From: Heliocidaris tuberculata
Lineage: Eukaryota; Echinodermata; Echinoidea; Camarodonta; Echinometridae
Assembly: GCA_025618425.1 (NCBI GenBank)
Contig: CM046844.1
Location: 6,350,347 to 6,414,346 of the forward strand
DNA length: 64,000 nucleotides
Direction: 5' to 3'
Of this stretch, positions 35,825 through 47,303 are shown piece by piece; position 1 is the stretch's first letter; each line of letters opens with the position of its first letter. The translations under genes were made by a program, and so were the position numbers. The notes below the pieces were generated by a model. It searched no databases. It had not been told where the DNA came from and saw only the letters and a program-made list of their open reading frames with translations.

Positions 35825-36045
35825 TTCAGGATCAATTAATGAGTCTTTATGCATTAAGCAGTAGTACTTAAGCCAATACTAACAAGATAAACATTATTAA
35901 AAATGTAGTCAGTTAGATGGCAGGCACTGCACAGAGGATTTTAAATGCTTCCATATAGGCTATAGTACACAGTGTTAGGTAAAGTCAAAGTGGTCTGGTC
36001 AAGAGGTTGATTTTCTTAATTTCTATTTGTCTTTTAAAATCCTCT

Positions 36046-36340
36046 GTGAGTCCTGAGATTGAATTGCGAAAGAACTGTCTCAAAGCAATTAGGAAAGGTT
36101 GATTATATAGCACATGAAAATTGGTGTGTGCTGTAAGGTCTCGGAATTACCAAAATGATAAGAAATCGACTCATTCCTGCTGAGAGTCACATGCACTGCA
36201 CAAAGAAATGTGTATATGGGACTACACACAAATGTTCGCCCTGGACATTTCAGCTGTTTCTGTTATATTTTGAATGTGAGGGCATTTGACAAACAATCCT
36301 TTTCAGGGAAAATTTATATTTGGATAATCTTCCAAACTAA
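36046..36340. mobile_element. MITE family B, partial, fused to family A
   Basis: Matches family B from GATTGAATTGCGAAAGAACT to TTCCAAACTAACATAAAA, then breaks off at the junction with the family A fragment. Confidence 0.8.
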
Positions 36341-36347
36341 CATAAAA

Positions 36348-36633
36348 TATATGCATGGTTAGAAACTTGTTGGAAAGTTGAAAAAAATGCCAATTTTGAT
36401 AAAAACAATGATTTTGAATCTCTCAGTGTGTTGCCAATTTAAAATTTTTAAAGCTCATTGTCCTTTTGAAAATTCCTGGCATCAAATGCAATATGGTTAT
36501 GCTACAAAAATGGACACAGTGCATGCAGAAATTTTTGCTCTTTCTACTCATGCATCTGATGTTTTCTAGAGCTTTGAATCAAAAGTTATTGAGCCAAACC
36601 ACAAAATGTGGTCAATTGTCTTGAAAGGGTTAA
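36348..36633 (+). mobile_element. MITE family A, copy 5, 5'-truncated
   Basis: Matches family A from ATGCATGGTTAGAAAC to the right end GAAAGGG|TTAA. About 130 bp of the left part is missing. Confidence 0.85.
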
Positions 36634-37014
36634 GTGCATCCACATATGGTAAATTATGAATTTGCATCTACATGCTTATGTATGTGTACATGTTATATTA
36701 TATTGCTCTCTGTGGGCTGTGAAATCGATGGCTTTCATTGGTTTGTTCAAAAGGCTTGTATTCTATGATAAACTTGGATGAAGGTGAAAATTAATGAGCT
36801 GTCAAATATCAGATGATATATGGAAGATCTTGTAGTGGGAAGTTATTTTCAAAACTATTGGATATGAAAAGAAAGAGTGGACACTGTTCTGATTCGAAAC
36901 TGCAGGGTTCATATTGAGGTATCTATATTTCCAGGGTTATTCATCATATGTATAGCTTACAATAAACAACTCACCACGAAGGTGCAAAGATTACCTTGCT
37001 CCTGGTTGTTTTTG

Positions 37015-37028
37015 GTTGCCATGGAAAC
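37015..37028. promoter_or_regulatory. X-box (RFX-type) motif
   Basis: GTTGCCATGGAAAC fits the RFX X-box consensus GTNRCC(N0-3)RGYAAC with one difference (A for the G/C-type RGY position). RFX sites are typical of ciliary gene promoters. It lies about 535 bp upstream of the coding exon at 37550. Confidence 0.45.
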
Positions 37029-37178
37029 CTGCATCCCTTGTTGCCTTGGTACACTGACCAATGATGTTGTCGGGGGAGGGGGTAATATCTATTTTAGAGA
37101 GAGTGCTAGTGGGATGAATGGAAGTTTAGTTGTAGAAAACTATGGAAAGAGTAGTTATTATTCATTCCTTTAATGGCT

Positions 37179-37225
37179 TTTGATTTTGATTTTGATTTTG
37201 ATATTGATTTTGATTTTATTGATTT
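37179..37225. repeat. (TTTTGA)n microsatellite
   Basis: GATTTT hexamers with a few changes. Confidence 0.9.
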
Positions 37226-37549
37226 CTATATCAAATTTCAAACATACATCATGTCCATCAATGTGATTATATTCTTTTGCATTCGATACACTTCAAAATA
37301 CAATATATGGTACTGTTTAGAACTTAGACAATTCATAAGAATTGATTTACACAGACATTAAATATTTGCATAGTATAAACATGATATAGGAGGGCTACAG
37401 CGTAAGCATGACGCTTGAAATGCTTGCAGCCCTCATTGAAACTAAGCTAAACTTAAACTAAACTACATGTAACTAACCTAACCTAAACTAAACTAATAAT
37501 ATATGATACATGTAAATGATATTCATTATTCATCAAATGTGACATACAG

Positions 37550-37787
37550 ACTTTTTATTCTTATAAATTATCTCATCGCGACGGGAAGTCATCGCAAGGT
37601 CAACCTAGACACATCTTGTTTAAGACCCTCTCGTATCGACAGAAGGATTGACATCATGAAGCTACAACGAGAGAAGTTGGTGAATGAGAAGTACTATATG
37701 ACTGACGATCTCACACATGAAGACCTCATCGAGAAGAGAAGGTGGAATGCAGCCATCCAGGAACTAAATATAAGAACAAAGTTCTGA
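37550..37787 (+). CDS. Terminal coding exon of an unrecognised protein
   Basis: An open frame in GC-richer sequence runs from an acceptor TGTGACATACAG (ending 37549) to TGA at 37785-37787. The convincing part is the last 66 residues: SHRKVNLDTSCL, RPSRIDRRIDIMKLQREKLV, then NEKYYMTDDLTHEDLIEKRRW and NAAIQELNIRTKF. This is a basic helix, a short acidic linker and a second charged helix, with no membrane segment or signal peptide. The residues between 37550 and about 37589 are less protein-like; a later acceptor (GACGGGAAG, exon from 37590) or a start at the ATG at 37655 is possible. I do not recognise the family. Upstream exons were not found; the nearby X-box allows a small cilium-related gene, which is inference. 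Confidence 0.55.
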
Positions 37788-38469
37788 TTAAGATTATTTA
37801 GTAGGTAGGGCATTTCCAACTGTACTCTCCTGCATTTATTTTCCTTTAATTCAAATGCTCACTGGAAAAAAAGGCAGATCTTAATTTGAATATTAAATCA
37901 GTAAATCATTTCAATTTTTTTTTGTAAGAAGTGTTTGGCAATCTAATGATCCTTTTAATAGAATACATATGAATAAACAGAAAAAATGATGAAAAGAAGA
38001 TACAATTCTTGCTGTTAAAATTCAGATAGAGCAATAAGAAAAAAGAGACAGATAGTGAGAGTAGGAGAGGGAGAGAGGCGTTTTTGAAATAAAAATTAAT
38101 CTTAACTGACTATGGCAAAAAGAGAGTGGTTTTATCCCTCCAGATGTAGAAAGGAATATCAAAAGAAAAGAGAGATATTTACTAGTTAACATAGATTCAG
38201 TAGGGTTTCGAAAAACAAAAGTTAGGGGTATATTGATGTACCGGTAGGTTTGGTAGAGAAGAGAGAAATAGCTACATGTAAAGACAGTAGAGGATAGAGG
38301 ATAAAAATTATGAGGTTAGAGGGAATATTGTAGAGAGAGAGATAGATGAGAATTAGAGAGAGGAAGGGAGAGTAAAATAGAGGTTTATCAGTGAAAAGAA
38401 AAGAAAGTAAGTGCAAAAGAAATAGAAAGAATGGCAATAAAACTCAAAGGCATTGAGTGAAAGTAAATA

Positions 38470-38700
38470 ATGGTTTCCCTGGTGTATTCCAACTTATATG
38501 GAGTGCCTGTCACCTCGCTCCTATGCTTAAATAAAGGAGATCAAATAGCGAACATTTGTCATGATTTCCCACGCGAGCAGATGAAAAGACTCCAAGACAT
38601 TTCTCAAAATGTCAAGAGAAGGGATTCGAGGGGCCAATCTCAACTAGAGCATGTTTCCGCACTGCGAGGACCGACCGCATGGTCAATTGCCCTTTGAGTT
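38470..38700. other. Unique GC-richer island, possible regulatory sequence
   Basis: A non-repetitive segment with CpGs (CACGCGAGC, CGACCGCATGG) in AT-rich surroundings. A 75-codon + strand frame crosses it but has no splice context and looks accidental. Confidence 0.3.
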
Positions 38701-38849
38701 TTTTGAGTCAGGATGTGAGGAGGCCATGTTGGGTGAACTCTGACAATTTTTGCAGAATTGATTTTTATTTATTGATTACAGGTACCCGAGTACAAAGAAT
38801 GTTAAGTATTACGTTTGTAAATAAGTTCCAATGACCTACAACAGGTGCT

Positions 38850-39194
38850 TAATCCAGAGGACAAGATATTCAAATATGAATGTTCTACCTAAGGGTGCTT
38901 TACTCAGAGGCAGGATTTTGTAAAAAAGAGGGCACAATAGTCAGAAAATTCCTGGCGAGCAAGAACAAAAAAAAAAAAAAGAAAAAAAGGTCACAAGATT
39001 TCTTTAGTATCTTTTTTACTACAAAATTCTCTGACAAGCAACAAAAAGGAAAAGAAGAGGAAACAAAAAGGTCTTTTTGGGTATTTTTACTTCATAATTC
39101 TCTGACGAGCAAAAAAAATGGGGGTCACAAATTTGGAGTTGTATCTTAATTTATGCCACTTAGTACCCCCTCCCCTTCCCTAAATCCACCACTG
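38850..39194. mobile_element. Degenerate element with CAGTGGTGGATTTAGGG-type end
   Basis: The right end CCCTAAATCCACCACTG (39178-39194) in reverse complement reads CAGTGGTGGATTTAGGG, a terminus common in hAT-like MITEs. The interior has AAAATTCTCTGACAAGCAA repeats shared with 44.8 and 61.1 kb. Confidence 0.5.
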
Positions 39195-39246
39195 CTTAAA
39201 TACTGACTTTGTTTTGAACCCTGTAGACTGTTTTTTTTTTCAAGCA

Positions 39247-39656
39247 CTACCCCTTTCAGGACAGGAATTATTTAAGGGCTAAATTGATCACATTTTGTTC
39301 TTCAAATTGGCAACAATATTTTTCTTTTAGTTCTACATGGCTTTAATAATGTGTAATGTCTTTGAAAAAAATATACTCGGTTAGGAATTTTGTCGAAAAG
39401 TTGACAAAATTGCCAATTTTGATTTTAAAAAATGATTTTGAACCTGTCAGTGTGTTGCCAATTTAAGGATTTTATAGCTTATTCTTGTCTTTAAAAATTC
39501 CTGACAAACACAATATGGTCATGCAACAAAAATGGACATAGTGTGTGCAGAAATTTTTCTCTTTCTACTCATGCATCTGATACATTTTTCAGAGCTCTGA
39601 ATCAAAACTTATTGATCCAAACCACAAAATGTGGTCAATTGTCTTGAAAGGGTTAA
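39247..39656 (+). mobile_element. MITE family A, copy 6
   Basis: CCCCTTTCAGGACAGG at the left (TTAA lost) and TTGAAAGGG|TTAA at the right. Confidence 0.88.
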
Positions 39657-39659
39657 GTT

Positions 39660-41470
39660 CTCCACTGAACACCATTTCGTCTGAAGTAGTACTCTGTAGG
39701 ACTCATAGAATTGATTTTATTCTTGATGAAACAAAGCCTACTGAGATGAATTGCATGGATTTTCTATGGATAATACTTAGATTTTGTACATGTATGTGGA
39801 TTCATTTTTTAAAGTTCATGTACAGTATTGGTAGCAAAAAGGAAATTGGAAAGAAACTTGTTAAATAAAGTCTCATGCTGTTCTCCTTGTATCAAAAGAT
39901 GTCTGTAAGAGATCATTTGGTAGTCCATCTATGATTTCTGGTGAATTTCAGTGTAAATATCTGTAAGGATCGAATGCTCAGTCACTGCCATTATGATAGG
40001 ACCCTTCCACCCCAACAGCTCCCCCTGCACAGCAATCTTGGGGCTTCGCATAGAGATAGCATGTGTATCACTGTGTGTTGCTACTCATTGGTTTTACACA
40101 TGTGTGTATAATATATAGCACATGCTGCCTTTGTTGGGAGTTTACATGCCTGTCCTGGCATATGAATTATTTTTTGCTTCTTATTTGTATAATATTAAAC
40201 TTTAGGAGTCAAAATCTTCACACTGTCTTAGTATTGCTAGTATCTTGCTATTTATCAACAAAAATTGAAGAAATCTGACGAACAGCTTTTGAGGGTTTAC
40301 CAAAACTCTGCATGACCTTTAATGCAACAAATTATACTTTTATGTATTGCATAGATTTTCTATGAATAAAGCAGATTCATTTACTCACATGCATTCTTTT
40401 TTTATGCAACATATAGCAGATTTTGATGAATTGCATAGATCTTCAAATTAACCAAGGATTTATTAAAAAGAGAGAAGAATGGATTATATGTTAAACACAT
40501 CAATCAGGATGTAAAATAGGATTTCGTTTTTTTCCCCCTCAGGCTTGTTATGTTTATAATGTAAATGTATGATTTTAATGTTTATAATATTAGTTTATTG
40601 CGATCTTTTATCTTTTTGGAGATGAAGATCAGAGAGAGATGCTCATGACTCTACAAAATGCAAGAAAAAAATATCAAAATGAGTTCACATGGATGTGCTT
40701 TGATTTTTAAAATTTCGGACACAGTGTCAACTAATTGATGTTTGTGTTAGTGAAATAAAGTGATGAAAAAGATGACATGAATTTTTGATGTGTTTTACTT
40801 TTTGACAACAGATGATTCTTATGAAATGGCTAAAAAAAAGACAAGAAAAGTTTTTGATCAATTTTCTATATTTTTTGTCATGACAAAAAATGAATCATCT
40901 GGATGAAATTGTAGCTCTTGCATTTTGATGTTACATGGCATTTGATCTCTAAGAACCTGGAAATGACCTGGGGGCTTAGCGAATTGAAATTTGCAGATTC
41001 GTTTTTCCAGATGGAAATCAGAGACTTTTGACATTTTGGATAGAGCAGAGGAGGGAATATGATGCATGGATATTTTTTTATTTCCAGGTCTTTGTAATTT
41101 GTACTCTTGTATAGCTTCTCCATGCATACAGATGCAAAATACAATTTTCTTCATGTACTTGTACATTTATTTTTGTCTTGCTAGAAATGATATTGTATTT
41201 ATGTTTATATTCATCTTTCATTTCACATTTATGATCCTATTGGTTTTTTTTTCTCCATTTATACTATGGAGCTCATATCGAGCACCAGCTCTATCTACAC
41301 AATATATACATGTAATTTTGTCAGGTGAAAGCTATATGGAAGGCTGTTTAGTCTGTAGTTAACGTCCTTCTGACCATCAGCAAATGATTTATTTTCTAGC
41401 ATTGCGTGAAATACATGAATTTGTAATTTGATTGTATCAGTAAAACACTCTGTTCCATGAAAATACTAGA
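39660..41470. other. Intergenic, nothing recognised
   Basis: AT-rich, no clear repeats or exons. Confidence 0.5.
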
Positions 41471-41473
41471 ATA

Positions 41474-41510
41474 ATAATAATAATAATAATGATAATAATG
41501 ATAATAATAT
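41474..41510. repeat. (AAT)n/(ATG)n microsatellite
   Basis: TAATAATAATAATAATGATAATAATG repeats. Confidence 0.9.
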
Positions 41511-41829
41511 GAATTTATAACACACACATATCCAAATGTTTCGATCAAGGTGCAACAACAAATATAATATTATGCAGGTAGTATAAGAATAGTTCAACAG
41601 ATAATCTACATGTAATTATTAAAACTAAGAACTGGGTTTAGTTTTAGGAAATTAGAACTCAACCATGCTTGTATGTCACCAATACATAATTCCATCATAT
41701 TGAAAGTAGCAGAAGCATCACCTGGACGAAATGTAAGATAAAGTTGTGTGTCATCTGGTAAGAAACAGCACTTTTATTCATTTACATCATCTGCAAAATT
41801 CATTATGTCTTTTATAATTTGCTGTATTA

Positions 41830-41985
41830 TTTGTACCTAGGAGTTACCTTTATCCTAAATCACTCAATGGTTGGATTGTCACAAAGCTGCATGGTTTTCT
41901 CATTACTTACTTATATTTTGCTTTCTCATGTACAAATGTAAACCGATCGTGGAAACAAATAAAAAAAATCAAATCAAATCAAAAT
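41830..41985 (+). mobile_element. Retroelement 3' tail ending in (AAATC)n
   Basis: CATGTACAAATGTAAACCGA...GGAAACAAATAAA runs into AAATCAAATCAAATC, a pentamer tail typical of some non-LTR elements. A counterpart in reverse is at 57390-57560. Confidence 0.45.
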
Positions 41986-42289
41986 TCTTTGAGCATTCAA
42001 AACATATTCTGAAGTATGTAGTAGTTAATTGTTTCAAATAAAAGTGACTAAAGAGAGAGAGAGGTGCATGCAACTTTATGTCATCTGCAATGACAATGTA
42101 CATCGTCAAGAAGCACTCCCAAAGTAATAACTATGTCATTATTACAATTACCATAATATAATAAAAATGCAAAAAAAAGCTATGAAAAGTGTGTGTGCAC
42201 TAGGTTGCAAAGAGCATGTCTGTAATAAAAAAATCCTGTATACTGAGTAGCTTGTAGGACCCATTAACTATAAATTAAGCTTGCAAGAT

Positions 42290-42660
42290 CACACTACTTT
42301 CTCCTCCGTCGGAAATTGTGCCATGTCAGGAACCCATTTTTCATTGATACGACGCCTAAAGCCGTTGTATCTCTTCTTGGAAGCCTCAGCTAATGATATT
42401 ATCACCCCAGGGCTCTGCTATAATTGGAGCGTGGTGATCTTACGTCTTTGATCTTACTCAACAAGTACCGAGGGGATTGAGGGGGTAATGCATGCTGTGT
42501 ATGTGTGCAACCCAAGACACTGTTTTTATTGTGATCCCCTTCATTTGGGCTTCCGCTGTTAATTCATACCTTGGCATATAGTCTAGTCAAAGAAGTACTA
42601 GGCTAGGTACCTCCCTGGTATGGTAAACCTCTCTCCCTTCACCCGTATCTGAGCGTAATC
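42290..42660. other. Unique GC-richer island, possible enhancer
   Basis: Non-repetitive sequence with GATAATATCATTAGC and TGATCTTACGTC words, unlike its AT-rich flanks. No coding frame of note. Confidence 0.3.
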
Positions 42661-43687
42661 AACATTGTTAGATAAAGAAAATACTTTTTCAAATATTTTT
42701 TTTCTCTTTAAACCTCTTTTGAGGAACTTTATTTACATCATGTATAAATCATATATTGCAATATAAATATATATGTTATAATGAAATTCAACAGATCAAT
42801 ATATAGACTCTAGAAATCTTTCAATTTCTTTTGTATTCTTTCTTTTGCAAACCTATTTCGAGCTCAAATAATATCTCAGTTTCATTTTTAAACTTATCCA
42901 TATGGCATTCACATTAACAGTATAGTAACCTTTTTCAAACTCGTTGCAATGTAATTCACATAAATAGTATATTGAGTAAAAATCAGAATCAGATTGATTA
43001 ACCAGTACTTTGGGTCTTTAATATTCCATCCTGTTATCAGAGTCTTTTATTAATATAAATCTTTGTTTTAAAAACTAATAAAATCATGTCTTCTACCATT
43101 CTCCACAGGGGTTTTATGTTTTCACAGTTTAGTAACATATGCATGATTGTTCCTTTACAATGACATGTTACATTCATCATTGTTTGTTATATTCCATTTG
43201 AATAAATTTGAATGCGATGGAATTATCATATGCAAAAGTTTGAAATTAAATTTCTTAATTCCTTAACTTTTTCAAATATAGTCTTCACTGTAATTAGTTC
43301 AGTTTTAAAGTGAGAATAGTGCTATTTCCAAAAGACCGACATGATAACAGTTTCAAAATTAAAAACATCAAAGAAAACAGCATTTTAGGGAATGGTACAT
43401 GTTTCGGAGTCATGCAAACTAGTGCTATTAGTAAAGCATGGAATAGTTTTGATGTGTATGCTATCTGGTTTCCTCCTGATCAATTTGATTTAAATCATTA
43501 TGATGCAGGAAAATTGGTACAAAATGATATTGTTCAAATATAATTATTCTTTCCTGAGTTTATTTCACATTTCATAGTCAAAGGAAAATTAGCCGTTTGT
43601 AGAAAGATGGAAGTAGACAGGTTGTTTGGACTTGCATAATATAAACAAACTAACACAAACTTGCTGGCAATGACATTCATTGAAAAT

Positions 43688-43880
43688 AGGGGGGGGGGTA
43701 CTTGTTTTTCTGAAGGTTCGTTTTTCAGAAGGTTCATAATTCCGAAACACAAAGTTCCCATAGGGGGTTCATAATTCAGAAAATGATATAGGGTTCATAA
43801 TTCCGAACATTTGAGGCATTTATACGAAGGTTCGTAATTCCAAAAATGAAAAAGGGTTCATAATTCCGAAAATGATTTGC
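43688..43880. mobile_element. Partial CCGAAGG foldback element
   Basis: A G run, then GTACTTGTTTTTCTGAAGGT and GGTTCATAATTCCGAA repeats as at 34.03 kb. The inverted right end is missing. Confidence 0.8.
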
Positions 43881-44830
43881 ATAAAGAGACCACCTGTTAC
43901 GTCAAGTTCCTTATCATTAATTGCTCATTGATTAGCTATTATACATTTTATATAAAAAACAAATGGGCTCTCATCATTTATTTACAGTCTTTAACATTTA
44001 GTGTAAGTTTTATCTTGATTCTGTGGGAATATGTTTCCCATCATTACAAGAAGTCAAGATATTAAGGTTGAATTGCCTGTAAGAACCTGATTGCTTAGTT
44101 GGCCTTCTTCAGTTGGTCTTTGTCTCCTTTCTTGTAGGTGTGAGTGATTAGAAGTTTCTAGAAGCCTGAAACCTCCCGTAATTTTTCCCTATGCATTTAC
44201 AAGTAGTGAGCGTGAAGTAAATTAGAAAATCAAGGATCCTTTGTGAGTCTTGACAGTCACACAGAATTTTTTTTCTTTTTCAAAATGAGTAAACTATAGA
44301 CAATATATGCGCCAGGGACGTACAATACAAGGGACATGATACGTGCCTTCCGGTCTTTTATTTCAGAAACTGTTTTTCAAAATTGCTGATTGTTTGCCGA
44401 TGCTTTTATGCCCCTTGGACGATCAATCGAGTTGTTGACTAGAGTACCTGTACTGGATACATATACTGTATGTAGAGCGCCTTTCTGTTGGCTTTCTCAC
44501 CATCTTCAGATATCAAGTTCCCATGCATGTAGAGTAATAGTTTAATTGTAATGACTTAAATAGGAATATCATAAATGGCCAATACTGGCACTTGTTTGTA
44601 CATGATATTTAGTGCAGATAAAACTGAGGAAGATGTAACATAGTTGTTTACAGATATTGTCAAGAATTCCAGCTATGAATTCAAACAAGATGACCAATTA
44701 GTAAGATTTGAAATACAGCTTTTAGTATCTTAGAGAAAATATTCTTGATTGATCATTGTGTAATTCAATTCATTCTCTTCTGTCTTTATTAGGAAAACAT
44801 GAGCAGTAGCGCAAATCCATTTTGAAATTC

Positions 44831-45112
44831 GGGGGGGGGGGGGGGGGGGTGACATTCGCCTCCTAAATTCTCTGACAAGCAAAAAAGAAAGAAAAAAAAA
44901 AGGTTATTCAACAAGGTGAGGGGGGGGGGATTTGCCTCCAAAATTCTCTGACAAGCAAAAAAAAGTTATTCAAAAGGGGGGGGGGGGGAACATTCGCCTC
45001 CAAAATTCTCTGAAAAGCAAAAAAAAAAAAAGGTTATTCAGAAAGGGGTGGGGGACATTTGCCTAACCTTAAAAAGGTGGGGGGACATGTCCCCCTGTCC
45101 CCCCCCCCCGAA
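44831..45112. repeat. Tandem repeat, ~75-bp units with G runs
   Basis: Four units of G(n)-CATTCGCCTCCAAAATTC-TCTGACAAGCAAAAAA-GTTATTCAA, followed by a C run near 45100. The G runs vary from about 5 to 19. Confidence 0.9.
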
Positions 45113-45393
45113 TTTGTGCCCATGAACATGAGTATGTTGAAATAACAAATTATTTAGCATTTTTGCATGTATCAATTCTCAATGTGAATTGTCTTGTATG
45201 ACATCGTCACTTTTTGATGTGATCATGTAAATCCGATGATGGCTTGAAGCTCTTGTTCTTAATGATGAATTATTCTGACAAGACAAGCTGTTACATGTCG
45301 ATGTGATGATGAAAATAAACGAAAGCTTGAGGACTTGTTCGATTTAGCTGCATAGGCTCCAGCTGCCAGCTGCACCAACAAACTTCTACCTCC

Positions 45394-45408
45394 GTTGCTA
45401 GGGGCAAC
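45394..45408. promoter_or_regulatory. RFX-type X-box motif
   Basis: GTTGCTAGGGGCAAC is a near-palindromic pair of RFX half sites in a GC-richer unique stretch (45340-45430) that also contains CAGCTGCCAGCTGC (E-boxes). No adjacent exon was recognised. Confidence 0.4.
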
Positions 45409-46559
45409 AGACTTGGGATGTACATGTACATGTAGGTCTCCAGAGAAATTTAATGTCGCTTGTTAAGAGTATGAAGTTCTCAGATTTCTTGCTTTGGGAG
45501 ATAAATTGAATGTCACTTATAGTGAATTGGCATATGTAGGTATGATGACATATTATGTAAGCACAGGCCATTCACTATGCTGTCGGTTTGGTTTGTCAGC
45601 CTCGCCCTGTAGGCCTGATGAAGTGATGGGAAAATCTTAATTTCTTCTCTCTCTCTCTAATAGCATATTTCTATTCTCTCATCTCTTTTGCTTTTCTTCC
45701 TATTGTTCATTCTGTCCTCCTCTCCTGTTCATCCATCTAAACTTCTTCCATTATTTTATTTCTATCTCATTATTTTCTCCTTCCAGCTTTATCTCCCGTT
45801 GGCAAAGCATGAAAGACTAAATTGAATGACGAGAAATTAGGCCAATTATTGTGAAGCGCGACAAACATATAGACTGTAACTCCCCCTCAAAAGAATGATT
45901 TTCTCTAGTACGTCGGGAATTCTGATAATATGAAGTAAAATGTGTCTCTCGAAAAATAAATTATGCTGAAATTATAATGATTAGAATTGTTGTTTCTGAG
46001 TATCAATTTAATTTTCAAGGAGAATGTTTAGCTAAGGATTCAGAGAGAATGTTTAGTTATTAAAGGAAAGAACTTTTTAAGTCTCATCAGCGCCTTTGAT
46101 TAGGCAACTAGATATTGGCGCTCTGTAAATTCCTGGATTGGATTGGAACTTAGGGTTTCATGCACATATTTTATATTTTAGACAAACTGAATATAATATC
46201 TCTTAATTTTAATTGGTAGGGAAACTCATAATTAATATTTGTTCAACCTTTTTTCTCCGAACATTTTCATTCCTGCCTTCTCTCTACATTGTTTATCAAG
46301 AAATTGAAACTGATTGAGTAACATGAATGATACCTGATCACATTGTCTGTAGGCATGTAATAGAATCTAAGGGATTTTCTTTCCCCTTGCCATCTTCCTT
46401 TCATTTGGTACTCCAATTCTGACAATAAAGTTCATGCTTTCCTTTTGCCATCTTTCATGTATCACATTTGATTTGTTGTTCTTTAAAGGCATTGATTAAC
46501 TTTGCCCAGGATTGAAAAAAAAAATCACTGTTCCAGCTAATGCTGTAATCATAATTGCA

Positions 46560-46830
46560 AACCTTTAGCTCAGACAGGAATCGCCTGAGTTTTATAAGCT
46601 GATCGGTCGTTTATATATCAAGATATTTACGATTGAACATTGATGTCGGGATAGAGTACCACCGAACCCTAAAGAACTCTTACGGTTGGTATACCTCGCT
46701 CTATCACAGAATACCGTACGGGCTGGAAACCTGCTCTGAAATCGCCAAGCGCTGGTGCTTGGTTTTTGTGACTGCAGCGCAGCGAAGAAGCCGAGCGACT
46801 TGCGCTAGCGATTGATCGCGATTTTCTCCT
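46560..46830. other. CpG-rich unexplained island
   Basis: Unusually CpG-rich for this window (GCGCAGCGAAG, GCGCTAGCGATTGATCGCG). An imperfect hairpin pairs GATAGAGTACCACCGAACC (about 46651) with GGTTGGTATACCTCGCTCTA (about 46685). A 60-codon frame covers part of it without support. Confidence 0.35.
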
Positions 46831-47156
46831 TTTTAGGATAGTAAACGGGTTCCATTTTCTCTCATACTTTCACATATCCTTAATTATATATGTAGTTAGA
46901 GGACTGCACACAATTCACTGGCATTTGAGCTGATTTTACAATTTTTCACAAAGTTAATCAATCACTTTAATATAACATTTCATTTGTTGTCGTTCATGTG
47001 TTACATTTAAATTGTTGTTGTTCTAGTGTAACATTTTATCTGTTATCGTTCATGTACAACATTTTAATTGTCATCATGCATAGCATCTTATTTGTCATTA
47101 TGTACAACACTTGGTTGTTGTTGTTCTTTTGTAACATTTCATTGACTTGCTATACA

Positions 47157-47303
47157 GGGCCCTCTTGCATAAAAAGTTGCGATTAAACGCAACTCAAAAA
47201 ATTAAACGCAACTTGATTTTCAACCAATCAGGATCGCGTATTTTGGACTTGAGTTTAATTTACTGAGTTGCGTTTAATCGCAACTTTTTATGCAAGAGGG
47301 CCC
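47157..47303. mobile_element. Foldback MITE with a perfect ~40-bp TIR, GGGCCCTCTTGCATAAAA
   Basis: The left arm from 47157 (GGGCCCTCTTGCATAAAAAG, then TTGCGATTAAACGCAACTCA) is exactly repeated in reverse complement up to 47303. The perfect arms indicate a young copy. Confidence 0.95.

Noticed and set aside
36877..37173. 98-codon + strand frame over the X-box
   Set aside because: No splice context or recognised domain; composition does not differ from chance. Kept only as a possible upstream exon of the 37.5 kb gene.
37389..37434. Possible tRNA or small RNA
   Set aside because: AGGGCT...AGCCCT forms a hairpin but has no A/B boxes or cloverleaf.
37443..37497. Telomere-like AACCTAACCT repeats
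   Set aside because: Only a few irregular CTAAA/AACCTA units; simple repeat, not telomeric.
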